Assembly (NCBI GenBank): GCA_019312705.1
Contig: JAFDCW010000212.1
Coordinates: 1 to 7,195 of the forward strand
Source: Deltaproteobacteria bacterium
GTDB taxonomy: Bacteria; Myxococcota; Polyangia; Polyangiales; B10-G4
Length of the DNA stretch: 7,195 nucleotides
Direction: 5' to 3'
Within the stretch, counting starts at the first letter, position 1. Each line of letters begins with the position of its first letter. Made by a program: the position numbers and the translations under genes. Below, piece by piece: positions 1-5,276 of this stretch. The notes beneath the pieces were generated by a model. That model ran no database searches. It worked only from the letters and a program-made list of their open reading frames with translations, and was not told the origin of the DNA.

Positions 1-305
1 TGCTCGGCGGCGGCCATCATGGAACGCCCGCGCTCGGCGAAGCCGGCGATCTCGCCGGGGGCGTAACGAATCGGCCGTCCCATCTGCCAGGTGAGTTCGA
101 GGGCCGCTTCTTCGCTCTGGGCAACCAGCAGGTCGACCATCCGGCCCACCGCGTCACGTCGTTCGGCGAGCGGTGTGTGCGCCCAGGACCGCTGAGCGAG
201 GGCCGCTCGGTCGAGGGCCGCCGAGAGCTCTTCATCCGTCGCGTGGGGACGGGTCACGTGAACCCGACCATCGATCGGAGAAATGACATCGAATGTCTGG
301 GCCAT
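1..305 (-). CDS. Aldehyde dehydrogenase family protein, N-terminal part (truncated by window edge)
   Basis: This is the first 101 residues of an NAD(P)-dependent aldehyde dehydrogenase, a family that oxidises aldehydes to carboxylic acids in the cytoplasm. Translation from ATG at 305 begins MAQTFDVISPIDGRV, the usual 'sPidG' opening of the family. A helical AALDRAALAQRSW stretch follows, then TPLAERRDAVGRMVDLL and ELTWQMGRPIRYAPGEI, which match the conserved first helices of the ALDH fold (W..tp..eR...l.....ll......e...e...e.GkP...a..Ei). The catalytic Cys and Glu lie beyond the window, so neither activity nor subfamily can be judged. The start is supported by GAGGAG about 5 nt upstream. The 114-bp gap to the lipoprotein gene behind it suggests its own promoter. 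Family assignment is firm; the substrate is unknown. Confidence 0.88.
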   Translation of the reverse strand, partial: MAQTFDVISPIDGRVHVTRPHATDEELSAALDRAALAQRSWAHTPLAERRDAVGRMVDLLVAQSEEAALELTWQMGRPIRYAPGEIAGFAERGRSMMAAAE

Positions 306-326
306 CGCTGCTCCTCGTCCTCTTCC

Positions 327-345
327 GATTCCGCAGCGGGGAATC
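327..345. repeat. Short perfect inverted repeat in the aldehyde dehydrogenase leader
   Basis: GATTCC (327-332) and GGAATC (340-345) are perfect 6-bp arms around a 7-nt centre. The right arm overlaps the candidate -10 element of the aldehyde dehydrogenase gene, and the left arm ends 22 nt before its ATG. It could be an operator half-site pair or a leader hairpin. Arms this short can arise by chance in GC-rich DNA. Confidence 0.3.
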
Positions 346-370
346 TAACCTCGAAGGGCGCTCATGTCTG
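342..370 (-). promoter_or_regulatory. Candidate sigma-70-like promoter of the aldehyde dehydrogenase gene
   Basis: Read on the minus strand, CAGACA (370-365, 4 of 6 matches to TTGACA) is followed after 17 bp by TAGATT (347-342, 4 of 6 matches to TATAAT). This lies in the only gap upstream of the gene and would give a leader of about 30 nt that includes the GAGGAG ribosome site. The match is moderate and is judged by eye only. Confidence 0.3.
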
Positions 371-379
371 CGGTTGATG

Positions 380-397
380 GTCGGCCGGTCGGCCGAC
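380..397 (-). terminator. Hairpin after the lipoprotein gene, possible weak terminator
   Basis: GTCGGCC (380-386) and GGCCGAC (391-397) form a perfect 7-bp GC-rich stem with a 4-nt loop, 22 nt beyond the lipoprotein stop codon. No T-tract follows in either direction, so it is not a canonical intrinsic terminator. It may slow polymerase or protect the 3' end, or simply be GC-rich coincidence. Confidence 0.35.
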
Positions 398-419
398 GGG
401 CGCCAGCTCGGCATACCGC

Positions 420-1910
420 CTACCGCCTCGAGAGCGGAGGTAAGCGCATCAGGTACCGAATCTGATCGCGTGGCCGAGACGCCGGGAGGGGTAGCTCCTG
501 CTGCGGGCAGTCACCGCAGTATTGGTGGCCACCGCATCCGTCGCTCATCCATCCACAGCCGCTGCAGCCATAAACGTCGCAGCCGAGGCGCGGACGAGCA
601 TTGCCCCGCCTGTCGTCCGGGTTCAGCGACGGCGGAGGCGATGGCGGTCGCGGCGGCCGGGGGGGACGCGGCACGGCTCGGGCGGCCACCGGCATTCCGG
701 TTTGGAAGGCGACGTGGCGCCCATCGGGGCTCACGACCAGTTGGTGGGTGAACCCGGGGCGCTCTCGGCCCAGTCGGCGAATGCGACCGGTGCTTGCGTC
801 GACGTCGTAGAGGCCCATGCGGTCGCGGTCTTCTCGGTGCACCGCGATCAAGAACCGATCCTCGTTTCCGACCGCGGCAAGCAACATGTTCCGGGTATCG
901 CCGGCCGTCCCGAGGGGCCTCGCGGTCTGGTCTTCGATGTCCACCAGGATGAATTCGAATCCGGCGGCACCGGTCGCGGATGCCGCCGGGGTGGCAACGG
1001 CGTAAAGCAGAAACCGCCCGCTCTCGGTCACCGCCAGTCGGTGGTTCGCGGGGCGGGGCGAACCCGATGGGCCGACGGCAACGGTCGCGCACCGCGGTGG
1101 ATCATCGCTCAGGTCGACCACGTAGGGGCGCCCATCGCGGGCCACGAACGCGACGCGGGGCGCCGTCGTAACGTTCGTCGGTCGGTTGGTCAGCTCGATG
1201 CCGGCGGGAAGGGCCGGTCGCTGGGCATGGGCGTCAGGATCCACGATCATCAGGTGATTCGAAACGACGACGGTCAAGAGGTCCCAGGTCACCCGATGCT
1301 GCAATGCAGAGGGGTTGATGGTGCGCGCGACTTGGCGGTCCTCGCTGACGCGAACGCTCGTCGCCGAAATGCCTACGCGGCGGGCGCTCGGGTAGGAGAG
1401 ACGCGCCAACTCCGTCGAGGGGGGAGGCCGCGTCAAGAGGACCTCACCCGCGGCCGTGAGCTCTCCGAGAACTTCGACGGTCTCCGGCCGCAAGCGACGC
1501 AGCTCTAGGCTCACCAGCTCTCCGCTCACCAAGGGATAGACGAGGCGTGAGCTGTCGGTGGTGAAGGCGATGTTCGACGCGGCGGCCGGAAGGCGCCGCA
1601 TCCGGGCCGCTACCGACGGCGCCGACCAGAAGTCGACCGCAGTGCCCGCCGTCCACTGCGCTTCGCGGCATGGGGACAACGAGGTCTGGGCTGCGGTGGG
1701 CTGACCGGGCTCGCCCGGTGTCGGAGTCGGAAGAGCGCCGGGGGCCGGCTCTTGCTGGGGCGGCCCGGGCGACCGTCCGGCTAGCGCGGCCGGGTGAGAT
1801 TGATTGGCCTGCTCAGCCTGGCCTCCCGCCCCGGGGCTGCTCGCACCGCATCCGGCCAAGCTCGCCAGAGCGCAGCACATGACGATTCGATACGTTGACG
1901 TGCCCATCAC
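420..1910 (-). CDS. Lipoprotein with beta-propeller-like body, Pro-rich linker and six-cysteine C-terminal tail
   Basis: A 496-residue predicted lipoprotein of unknown function. A short N-terminal signal ends in the lipobox LAGC with the lipidated Cys at 21, followed by a disordered linker rich in Pro, Gln and Gly (about 22-80). Residues 110-405 hold spaced beta-rich blocks such as SNIAFTTDSSRLVYP, FILVDIEDQTARPLG, GLYDVDASTGRIRRLG and LVVSPDGRHVAFQTG, which resemble TolB/WD40-type propeller blades. A PRPPRPPRPP linker (414-428) leads to Cys at 444, 449, 452, 459, 465 and 468, in the pattern CG..SDGCGG..YCGDCP. I know that motif from exported myxobacterial proteins, where it is probably disulfide-bonded. 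The start is GTG at 1910; ATG at 1907 is equally possible, and GGAG lies 7 or 10 nt upstream respectively. It begins 64 bp after the anti-sigma gene, so co-transcription or control by that sigma factor is plausible but not shown. Binding of a glycan or of an envelope partner is only a guess. Confidence 0.85.
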   Translation of the reverse strand: MMGTSTYRIVMCCALASLAGCGASSPGAGGQAEQANQSHPAALAGRSPGPPQQEPAPGALPTPTPGEPGQPTAAQTSLSPCREAQWTAGTAVDFWSAPSVAARMRRLPAAASNIAFTTDSSRLVYPLVSGELVSLELRRLRPETVEVLGELTAAGEVLLTRPPPSTELARLSYPSARRVGISATSVRVSEDRQVARTINPSALQHRVTWDLLTVVVSNHLMIVDPDAHAQRPALPAGIELTNRPTNVTTAPRVAFVARDGRPYVVDLSDDPPRCATVAVGPSGSPRPANHRLAVTESGRFLLYAVATPAASATGAAGFEFILVDIEDQTARPLGTAGDTRNMLLAAVGNEDRFLIAVHREDRDRMGLYDVDASTGRIRRLGRERPGFTHQLVVSPDGRHVAFQTGMPVAARAVPRPPRPPRPPSPPPSLNPDDRRGNARPRLGCDVYGCSGCGWMSDGCGGHQYCGDCPQQELPLPASRPRDQIRYLMRLPPLSRR

Positions 1911-1974
1911 TCCCCCACTCCAACCCTCGTTCTATCACTCCGCGCGGCCCCTCGACCCCGGAGCTAGGGAGGCG

Positions 1975-2739
1975 TCAGCCCTCGCCGCGCCCGACGAGCC
2001 GCTCGAGGAGTAGCATGCCTGCGACGAAGAGCAGGGCCACGGACGCGTGACCGGCGAGGTTGTGCCAAGGGTCAGCCATGGGGCAGTGGATTTGCAGCGC
2101 CACGTTCCCGGCGAGGCCCGCCGCCGCTGCCGCGAGCAGGGGCGCGAGGAAGGCGCCCCGGTCGAGGAGCCGGGCGAGGCCGTAAACCGGAATGCCCGCG
2201 AGCAACCCCATGTACATGCAGGGACTCGCGTGGGCCCAGAAGGATCCGTGGTCGTGGCCGGCAGCGGGTTCGCCGGCGACGGTCACCGCGAGCACGAAGG
2301 TCGCGGCAACCGACAGGGTCGCGAGGGTCACGACCTTCCACCGCGGCAACTCGGGCAACTGCAGGGGCCGCGTGGCGACGATGACGGCCGCGCCGAAGAG
2401 TACCGTGAGCGCCAGCATGCCCAACAGGACCCGGGGCTCTTGCACGCTCGACCAGTCCGCCGGCGGCATGGCGATCGCCGTCATCATGCAGATGAAAAAG
2501 AAGGCGCCGATGGCCATGACCCGGCGCACCAGGGTCGACCGCGAGCGGAACCAGTGAGCCGGCTTGGCCTCGTCCTCTTCGACGGTGCCCATGGCGGCGG
2601 AGAACATCGAATCGAGGTCGTCCCCGGAGACGTCGCCGGCGGCTTCACCGGCGGCGTGCAGCAGCGAATCGAGCTCCGGATCGCTCTCCAGGCCGGCGTC
2701 TTGGGCATCTTGGGCGTCTTGCTGAACGTTGTCGGTCAT
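1975..2739 (-). CDS. DUF1109/NrsF-type six-helix membrane anti-sigma factor
   Basis: A 254-residue predicted inner-membrane anti-sigma factor that should hold the adjacent ECF sigma factor inactive until an envelope signal arrives. After an acidic cytoplasmic N-terminus (1-72) there are six hydrophobic segments at about 74-91, 103-122, 135-154, 175-190, 197-215 and 228-248. The second half fits DUF1109 (NrsF) by its ASPCMYMG segment (Cys174) and IHCPMADPWHNLAGH (Cys219, His226, His231), the family's typical HC....H signature. In Caulobacter NrsF, conserved cysteines are tied to the response to chromium and cadmium. Here HDH (162-164) adds further possible metal ligands. The gene overlaps the sigma gene by ATGA, with no clear ribosome site of its own, which implies translational coupling. 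The N-terminus is longer than I expect for the family and carries a DAQDAQDAG repeat. The signal sensed is unknown. Confidence 0.88.
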   Translation of the reverse strand: MTDNVQQDAQDAQDAGLESDPELDSLLHAAGEAAGDVSGDDLDSMFSAAMGTVEEDEAKPAHWFRSRSTLVRRVMAIGAFFFICMMTAIAMPPADWSSVQEPRVLLGMLALTVLFGAAVIVATRPLQLPELPRWKVVTLATLSVAATFVLAVTVAGEPAAGHDHGSFWAHASPCMYMGLLAGIPVYGLARLLDRGAFLAPLLAAAAAGLAGNVALQIHCPMADPWHNLAGHASVALLFVAGMLLLERLVGRGEG

Positions 2740-3296
2740 GGCGTTTCGAGCTCGTTTTCGAGGAGCTCTTTGAGCTTCTTGTATGCGCGGTGGGCTCGGA
2801 CCCGGACCGCGCCTTCCTTGGCGCCGACGATCTTGGCGACGTCCGCGAAGGGCATCTCCTGGAGCCAGTGCAGCTCGATGACGGTGCGCTGGCTCTCCGG
2901 GAGCTGGGCCAGGGCGACGTGCAGCTGCTGGGCGCGCTCTTGTTCTTCGAGGGTATCGGTCTGCTCGACGCCTACCGTATGGATGGCGGCTTCGAGGGAC
3001 GCCTCTTTGCGACGCCCGCGTTTGCGGTAGTGCTCGCGGACCAGGTTCATCGCGATGGTCACGACCCAGGGCCGGAGCTTTTTGCCCTGACGAAAGTCGT
3101 TTCGGGCCCGGTTGAGCTGAAAGAAGGTCTGCTGCACGACCTCACGAGCCTCCTCTTCGGAGCTGAGGCGCCGCCGCGCCATGCGCAGGAGCATCGGCGC
3201 GTAGCGGTCGAAGAGCACGCGGAACGCCGCGTGATCTCCGCCGACGTAGGCTGCCATCAGCTCCTCGTCGGTTCGACTCTTGCCAGCGCCGGCCAT
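2736..3296 (-). CDS. ECF-type RNA polymerase sigma factor
   Basis: A 186-residue extracytoplasmic-function sigma factor that directs RNA polymerase to a stress or envelope regulon. The order is typical: TDEELMAAYVGGDHAAF leading into region 2 (about 22-97; LFDRYAPMLLRMARRRL, VQQTFFQL, KLRPWVVTIAMNLVREHYRK), a charged linker (98-120), and region 4 (about 120-178; ALAQLPESQRTVIELHW, then the helix-turn-helix FADVAKIVGAKEGAVRVRAHRAYKKL). Regions 1.1 and 3 are absent, as expected for ECF factors. ATG at 3296 is preferred because the conserved DEEL segment lies downstream of it and TAG is in frame six codons upstream. No ribosome site precedes this ATG, whereas GAGGAG sits 5 nt before the internal ATG at residue 14. 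Overlap with the anti-sigma gene marks a sigma/anti-sigma pair. The regulon is unknown. Confidence 0.95.
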   Translation of the reverse strand: MAGAGKSRTDEELMAAYVGGDHAAFRVLFDRYAPMLLRMARRRLSSEEEAREVVQQTFFQLNRARNDFRQGKKLRPWVVTIAMNLVREHYRKRGRRKEASLEAAIHTVGVEQTDTLEEQERAQQLHVALAQLPESQRTVIELHWLQEMPFADVAKIVGAKEGAVRVRAHRAYKKLKELLENELETP

Positions 3297-3437
3297 GAGG
3301 GCGGCAGACTACCCAAATTCGATCGCGGCGTCCCACGTGCTTCCTCTCTCGGAGGTCCGTACGCACGACGAGGGCGAATGGCTACAGATCGGGGGTCAAA
3401 TTGAGGAGCGAGGCCCCCGCCGAGGCCGTTTCACGCT

Positions 3438-3468
3438 CCCGCGGGGCTTTGAGCGTTCAAGCCGCGGG
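3438..3468 (-). terminator. Hairpin overlapping the diguanylate cyclase stop codon, possible terminator
   Basis: CCCGC-gg-GGCTT (3438-3449) can pair with AAGCC-GCGGG (3459-3468), giving a 10-bp stem with a 2-nt bulge and a 9-nt loop that contains the TGA of the cyclase gene. An alternative stem, ACGCTC/GAGCGT (3433-3438 with 3451-3456), starts right after the stop codon. Neither has a T-tract on the minus strand, so strong intrinsic termination is unlikely. The rest of the 160-bp gap up to the sigma gene shows no promoter I can defend. Confidence 0.3.
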
Positions 3469-4878
3469 GCGGGAAAAGCGCAAAACCACGCGGTCTCGGC
3501 CGGTGTTCTTCGCCTCGTAGAGCGCTTGGTCTGCCCGGGAGAGCAGGGCGGCGGCGGTCTCCGCGTCGTCGAGGACCGTAACGCCGAGGCTGATGGTCAC
3601 CCGGGCCTCTCCTTCGAGTTCCGCGACGTCATGGGCGGCGATCCGCGACCGAAGCTTGTCCGCGACCCGGGCCGCCGAGTCACCGTCGGTCCGGGGAAGG
3701 AGCACGACGAACTCCTCGCCTCCGACCCGGGCCACCGTATCGACGGCCCGAACCCCAGCGGTGAGGACTTCGGCCACGTCCCGGAGCACCGCATCTCCGA
3801 TGGGGTGGCCGAAGCGGTCGTTGAGCTGCTTGAAGTGATCGATGTCGAGGGTGAGCACGGCGAGATCGGTGCGGTAGCGCCTGGCCCGGGCGATCTCGCG
3901 GTCGAGGCGAGCGCCGAGGAGACGGCGATTCGCGAGGCCCGTGAGCTCGTCGTGGTTCGAGAGCTGCCGCAGCTCGTCCACGAGGCCCGCGTGGTGAATA
4001 GCGAGGGCCAGGGTCGTGGCCACCGCGCTCAGGAAGCGCACCTCGACCTCGCTGAGGGGATCCGCCTCGGGCCGAGTCAGGGCGAGGATGCCGAGGTTCT
4101 TGCCGCCTTGGCGGATGGGCACGGCGGCGAAGCTTCCGGTGCGTTCGGCGTGACCCCAGAAGGCCAGGTAGCTCGGTTCCCGGGCAACGTCTCGGACGAT
4201 GAAGGGCCCGCTCGCCCGGGTCACTTCTCCGGCGATGCCTTCGCCCTTCTCGATGAAGCGCCCGATCAAAGCGTCCGGGTCGTCGAAGCCCCGGGCCACG
4301 CGGATCACGAAGCGGTCGTTGGGCTCGCGGACGAGGATGGCGACCTCACGCATACGAAGGGCGACGCTGAGGCGCGCGGCGACGGAAGGAAGAACCTCGT
4401 CCATGCCGCTCTTCTCGGTGGCCTCCCGGAGGAGCTCGAAGAGCAGCGCGCGCTCGTCGAGGCGATGCTCGAGCTCGGTGGTCTTGGCGGCGAGGGCCCC
4501 GGCGAGCTCGAACTCCTCTTGCTTGGCCTTGAGCTCGAGAGAAGAATCGATGGCATCGACGCTGGCGTCGGTGGTCGCCTTGAGGATGGCGTTCACGCCG
4601 CGGGCCGCCTGGCCCACCTCGTCGCTGCCCAGAGGCGGCAAGCGGCGCAGGAGCTCCGAGCGATCGGCCTGGCCGGCGAGGAAGCGCACCAGGGTCTGCA
4701 CCCTTCGACCCTCGACCCGGTAGGCGACGAGGCCAACCACGACCACCGCAACGACCACCACGAGACACGCCCAGATGGGGGACAGGCCGGCCGCGACCAC
4801 CGCGGCGCCCACGGCGGCGCCGGTGCTGGCGCTGATTGCGCTCGCACGGGCAACGACGCTGCCGAGTCCCATCTTCAT
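3457..4878 (-). CDS. Membrane-anchored GAF-GGDEF diguanylate cyclase
   Basis: Predicted to make cyclic di-GMP from two GTP at the inner membrane, controlled by an N-terminal sensor. Residues are counted from the longest frame, GTG at 4905. Two hydrophobic stretches (about 26-40 and 43-62) are followed by a HAMP-like segment (62-115), a coiled-coil-prone region (120-160), a GAF domain (about 160-305; GEGIAGEVTRASGPFIVRD, SFAAVPI) and a GGDEF domain (about 315-475). The domain has DELTGLANRR, the metal- and GTP-binding DIDHFKQLND (354-363), the active-site GGEEF (395-399) and the inhibitory-site RxxD (386-389) exactly five residues before it. It therefore looks active and product-inhibited. There is no EAL domain. 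ATG at 4878 is chosen because the GTG at 4905 has no ribosome site and abuts a possible -35 element. ATG at 4872 is also plausible, with AGGG 8 nt upstream. The ligand of the GAF domain is unknown. Confidence 0.93.
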   Translation of the reverse strand: MKMGLGSVVARASAISASTGAAVGAAVVAAGLSPIWACLVVVVAVVVVGLVAYRVEGRRVQTLVRFLAGQADRSELLRRLPPLGSDEVGQAARGVNAILKATTDASVDAIDSSLELKAKQEEFELAGALAAKTTELEHRLDERALLFELLREATEKSGMDEVLPSVAARLSVALRMREVAILVREPNDRFVIRVARGFDDPDALIGRFIEKGEGIAGEVTRASGPFIVRDVAREPSYLAFWGHAERTGSFAAVPIRQGGKNLGILALTRPEADPLSEVEVRFLSAVATTLALAIHHAGLVDELRQLSNHDELTGLANRRLLGARLDREIARARRYRTDLAVLTLDIDHFKQLNDRFGHPIGDAVLRDVAEVLTAGVRAVDTVARVGGEEFVVLLPRTDGDSAARVADKLRSRIAAHDVAELEGEARVTISLGVTVLDDAETAAALLSRADQALYEAKNTGRDRVVLRFSRPAA

Positions 4879-4885
4879 GGCCCTG

Positions 4886-4913
4886 CCAATAACCCTTCGA
4901 CGCACCGTGTCAA
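4886..4913 (-). promoter_or_regulatory. Candidate sigma-70 promoter of the diguanylate cyclase gene
   Basis: On the minus strand, a perfect TTGACA (4913-4908) is followed after 16 bp by TATTGG (4891-4886, 3 of 6 matches to TATAAT). If used, transcription would start near 4879, so the mRNA would be leaderless or nearly so at ATG 4878, and the upstream GTG at 4905 could not be the start. The weak -10 keeps confidence low. The remaining spacer, 4914-5081, is GC-rich and I see nothing firm in it. Confidence 0.35.
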
Positions 4914-5081
4914 TGAAGGTTTTGTCTGAGGAAACGCCGGGTCCACAACTGATGGGTACGCGCCCGCACCCCGGGCCCTTCCTCCTCGGCCCGCACCCTC
5001 CACGACCGAGGACAGGCCGATAACTCCCGGGCCTGAGCGGCGGTCCGACCCCGGCTCGCCGCCGGCGGCCGCCGTCGCCCG

Positions 5082-5117
5082 AAAAAGAAAACGCCCACCG
5101 GCATGGCCGTGGGCGTT
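5082..5117 (-). terminator. Intrinsic terminator of the tRNA-Met gene
   Basis: AACGCCCAC (5090-5098) pairs perfectly with GTGGGCGTT (5109-5117), extended inward by GGC/GCC with one bulged base. On the minus strand the stem is followed by a T-rich tract (TTTTCTTTTT, 5091-5082). It begins 6 nt beyond the mature tRNA 3' end, which fits a single-tRNA transcript. Confidence 0.88.
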
Positions 5118-5122
5118 CTCGG

Positions 5123-5197
5123 TGGCGATGGGTGGATTTGAACCACCGACCTAGCGCGTATGAAACGCCCGCTCTAGACCAACTGAGCTACATCGCC
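5123..5197 (-). tRNA. tRNA-Met (anticodon CAT), elongator type
   Basis: A 75-nt sequence folds as a complete cloverleaf. The acceptor GGCGATG pairs with CATCGCC, and the discriminator base is A. The D stem is GCTC/GAGC, and the anticodon stem GGCGT/GCGCT includes two G-U pairs around the loop TTCATAC. The variable loop is AGGTC, and the T stem GGTGG/CCACC encloses TTCAAAT. The anticodon is CAT. The paired G1-C72 end argues against initiator tRNA, which has an unpaired first position. A tRNA-Ile whose CAU wobble base becomes lysidine has the same anticodon and is not excluded, though the acceptor and variable loop look more like elongator Met. The 3' CCA is not encoded. It has its own promoter and terminator and splits the cyclase gene from the hydrolase unit. 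Confidence 0.95.
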
Positions 5198-5209
5198 GAC
5201 AGGGCGCGC

Positions 5210-5237
5210 ACTATAGCCGTGAAGAGGGGGCTGTCAA
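5210..5237 (-). promoter_or_regulatory. Sigma-70 promoter of the tRNA-Met gene
   Basis: On the minus strand, a perfect TTGACA (5237-5232) and TATAGT (5215-5210, 5 of 6 matches to TATAAT) are separated by 16 bp. A very GC-rich discriminator (GCGCGCCC) follows, as is typical of growth-rate and ppGpp-controlled stable-RNA promoters. The start would fall about 5 nt before the tRNA 5' end. The -35 lies inside the inverted repeat TGTCA-ATTA-TGACA (5232-5245), a possible operator. The promoter begins only about 30 bp after the hydrolase stop codon, and no terminator is visible between them. Confidence 0.87.
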
Positions 5238-5276
5238 TTATGACAAACCGTGGAAAGCACTGGGCGAACGGCGGCG

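Noticed and set aside
522..1508. Long open frame of 328 codons on the plus strand inside the lipoprotein gene
   Set aside because: It lies fully antisense to a gene with a lipobox and recognisable blade blocks. Its product is Arg- and Gly-rich without domain signs, as expected of antisense frames in GC-rich DNA.
1911..1974. Possible promoter with TGATAGAAC before the lipoprotein gene
   Set aside because: There is a loose -10 resemblance only, with no credible -35 at the right distance. Co-transcription with the anti-sigma gene is equally possible.
2047..3030. Plus-strand open frame of 327 codons over the anti-sigma and sigma genes
   Set aside because: It is antisense to both members of a well-supported gene pair and has no family signature.
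3297..3360. Possible ECF-type autoregulatory promoter (GGAAGC with a downstream CGAATT) before the sigma gene
   Set aside because: The -35 match is partial and no typical ECF -10 follows; too weak to list as a feature.
3280..4929. Plus-strand open frame of 549 codons across the cyclase gene
   Set aside because: It is antisense to a clear GAF-GGDEF protein, and its sequence is low-complexity Glu/Gly/Ala with no motif.
5123..5197. Initiator tRNA (fMet) as the identity of the CAT tRNA
   Set aside because: The first acceptor pair is a normal G-C, whereas bacterial initiator tRNAs have a mismatch there.
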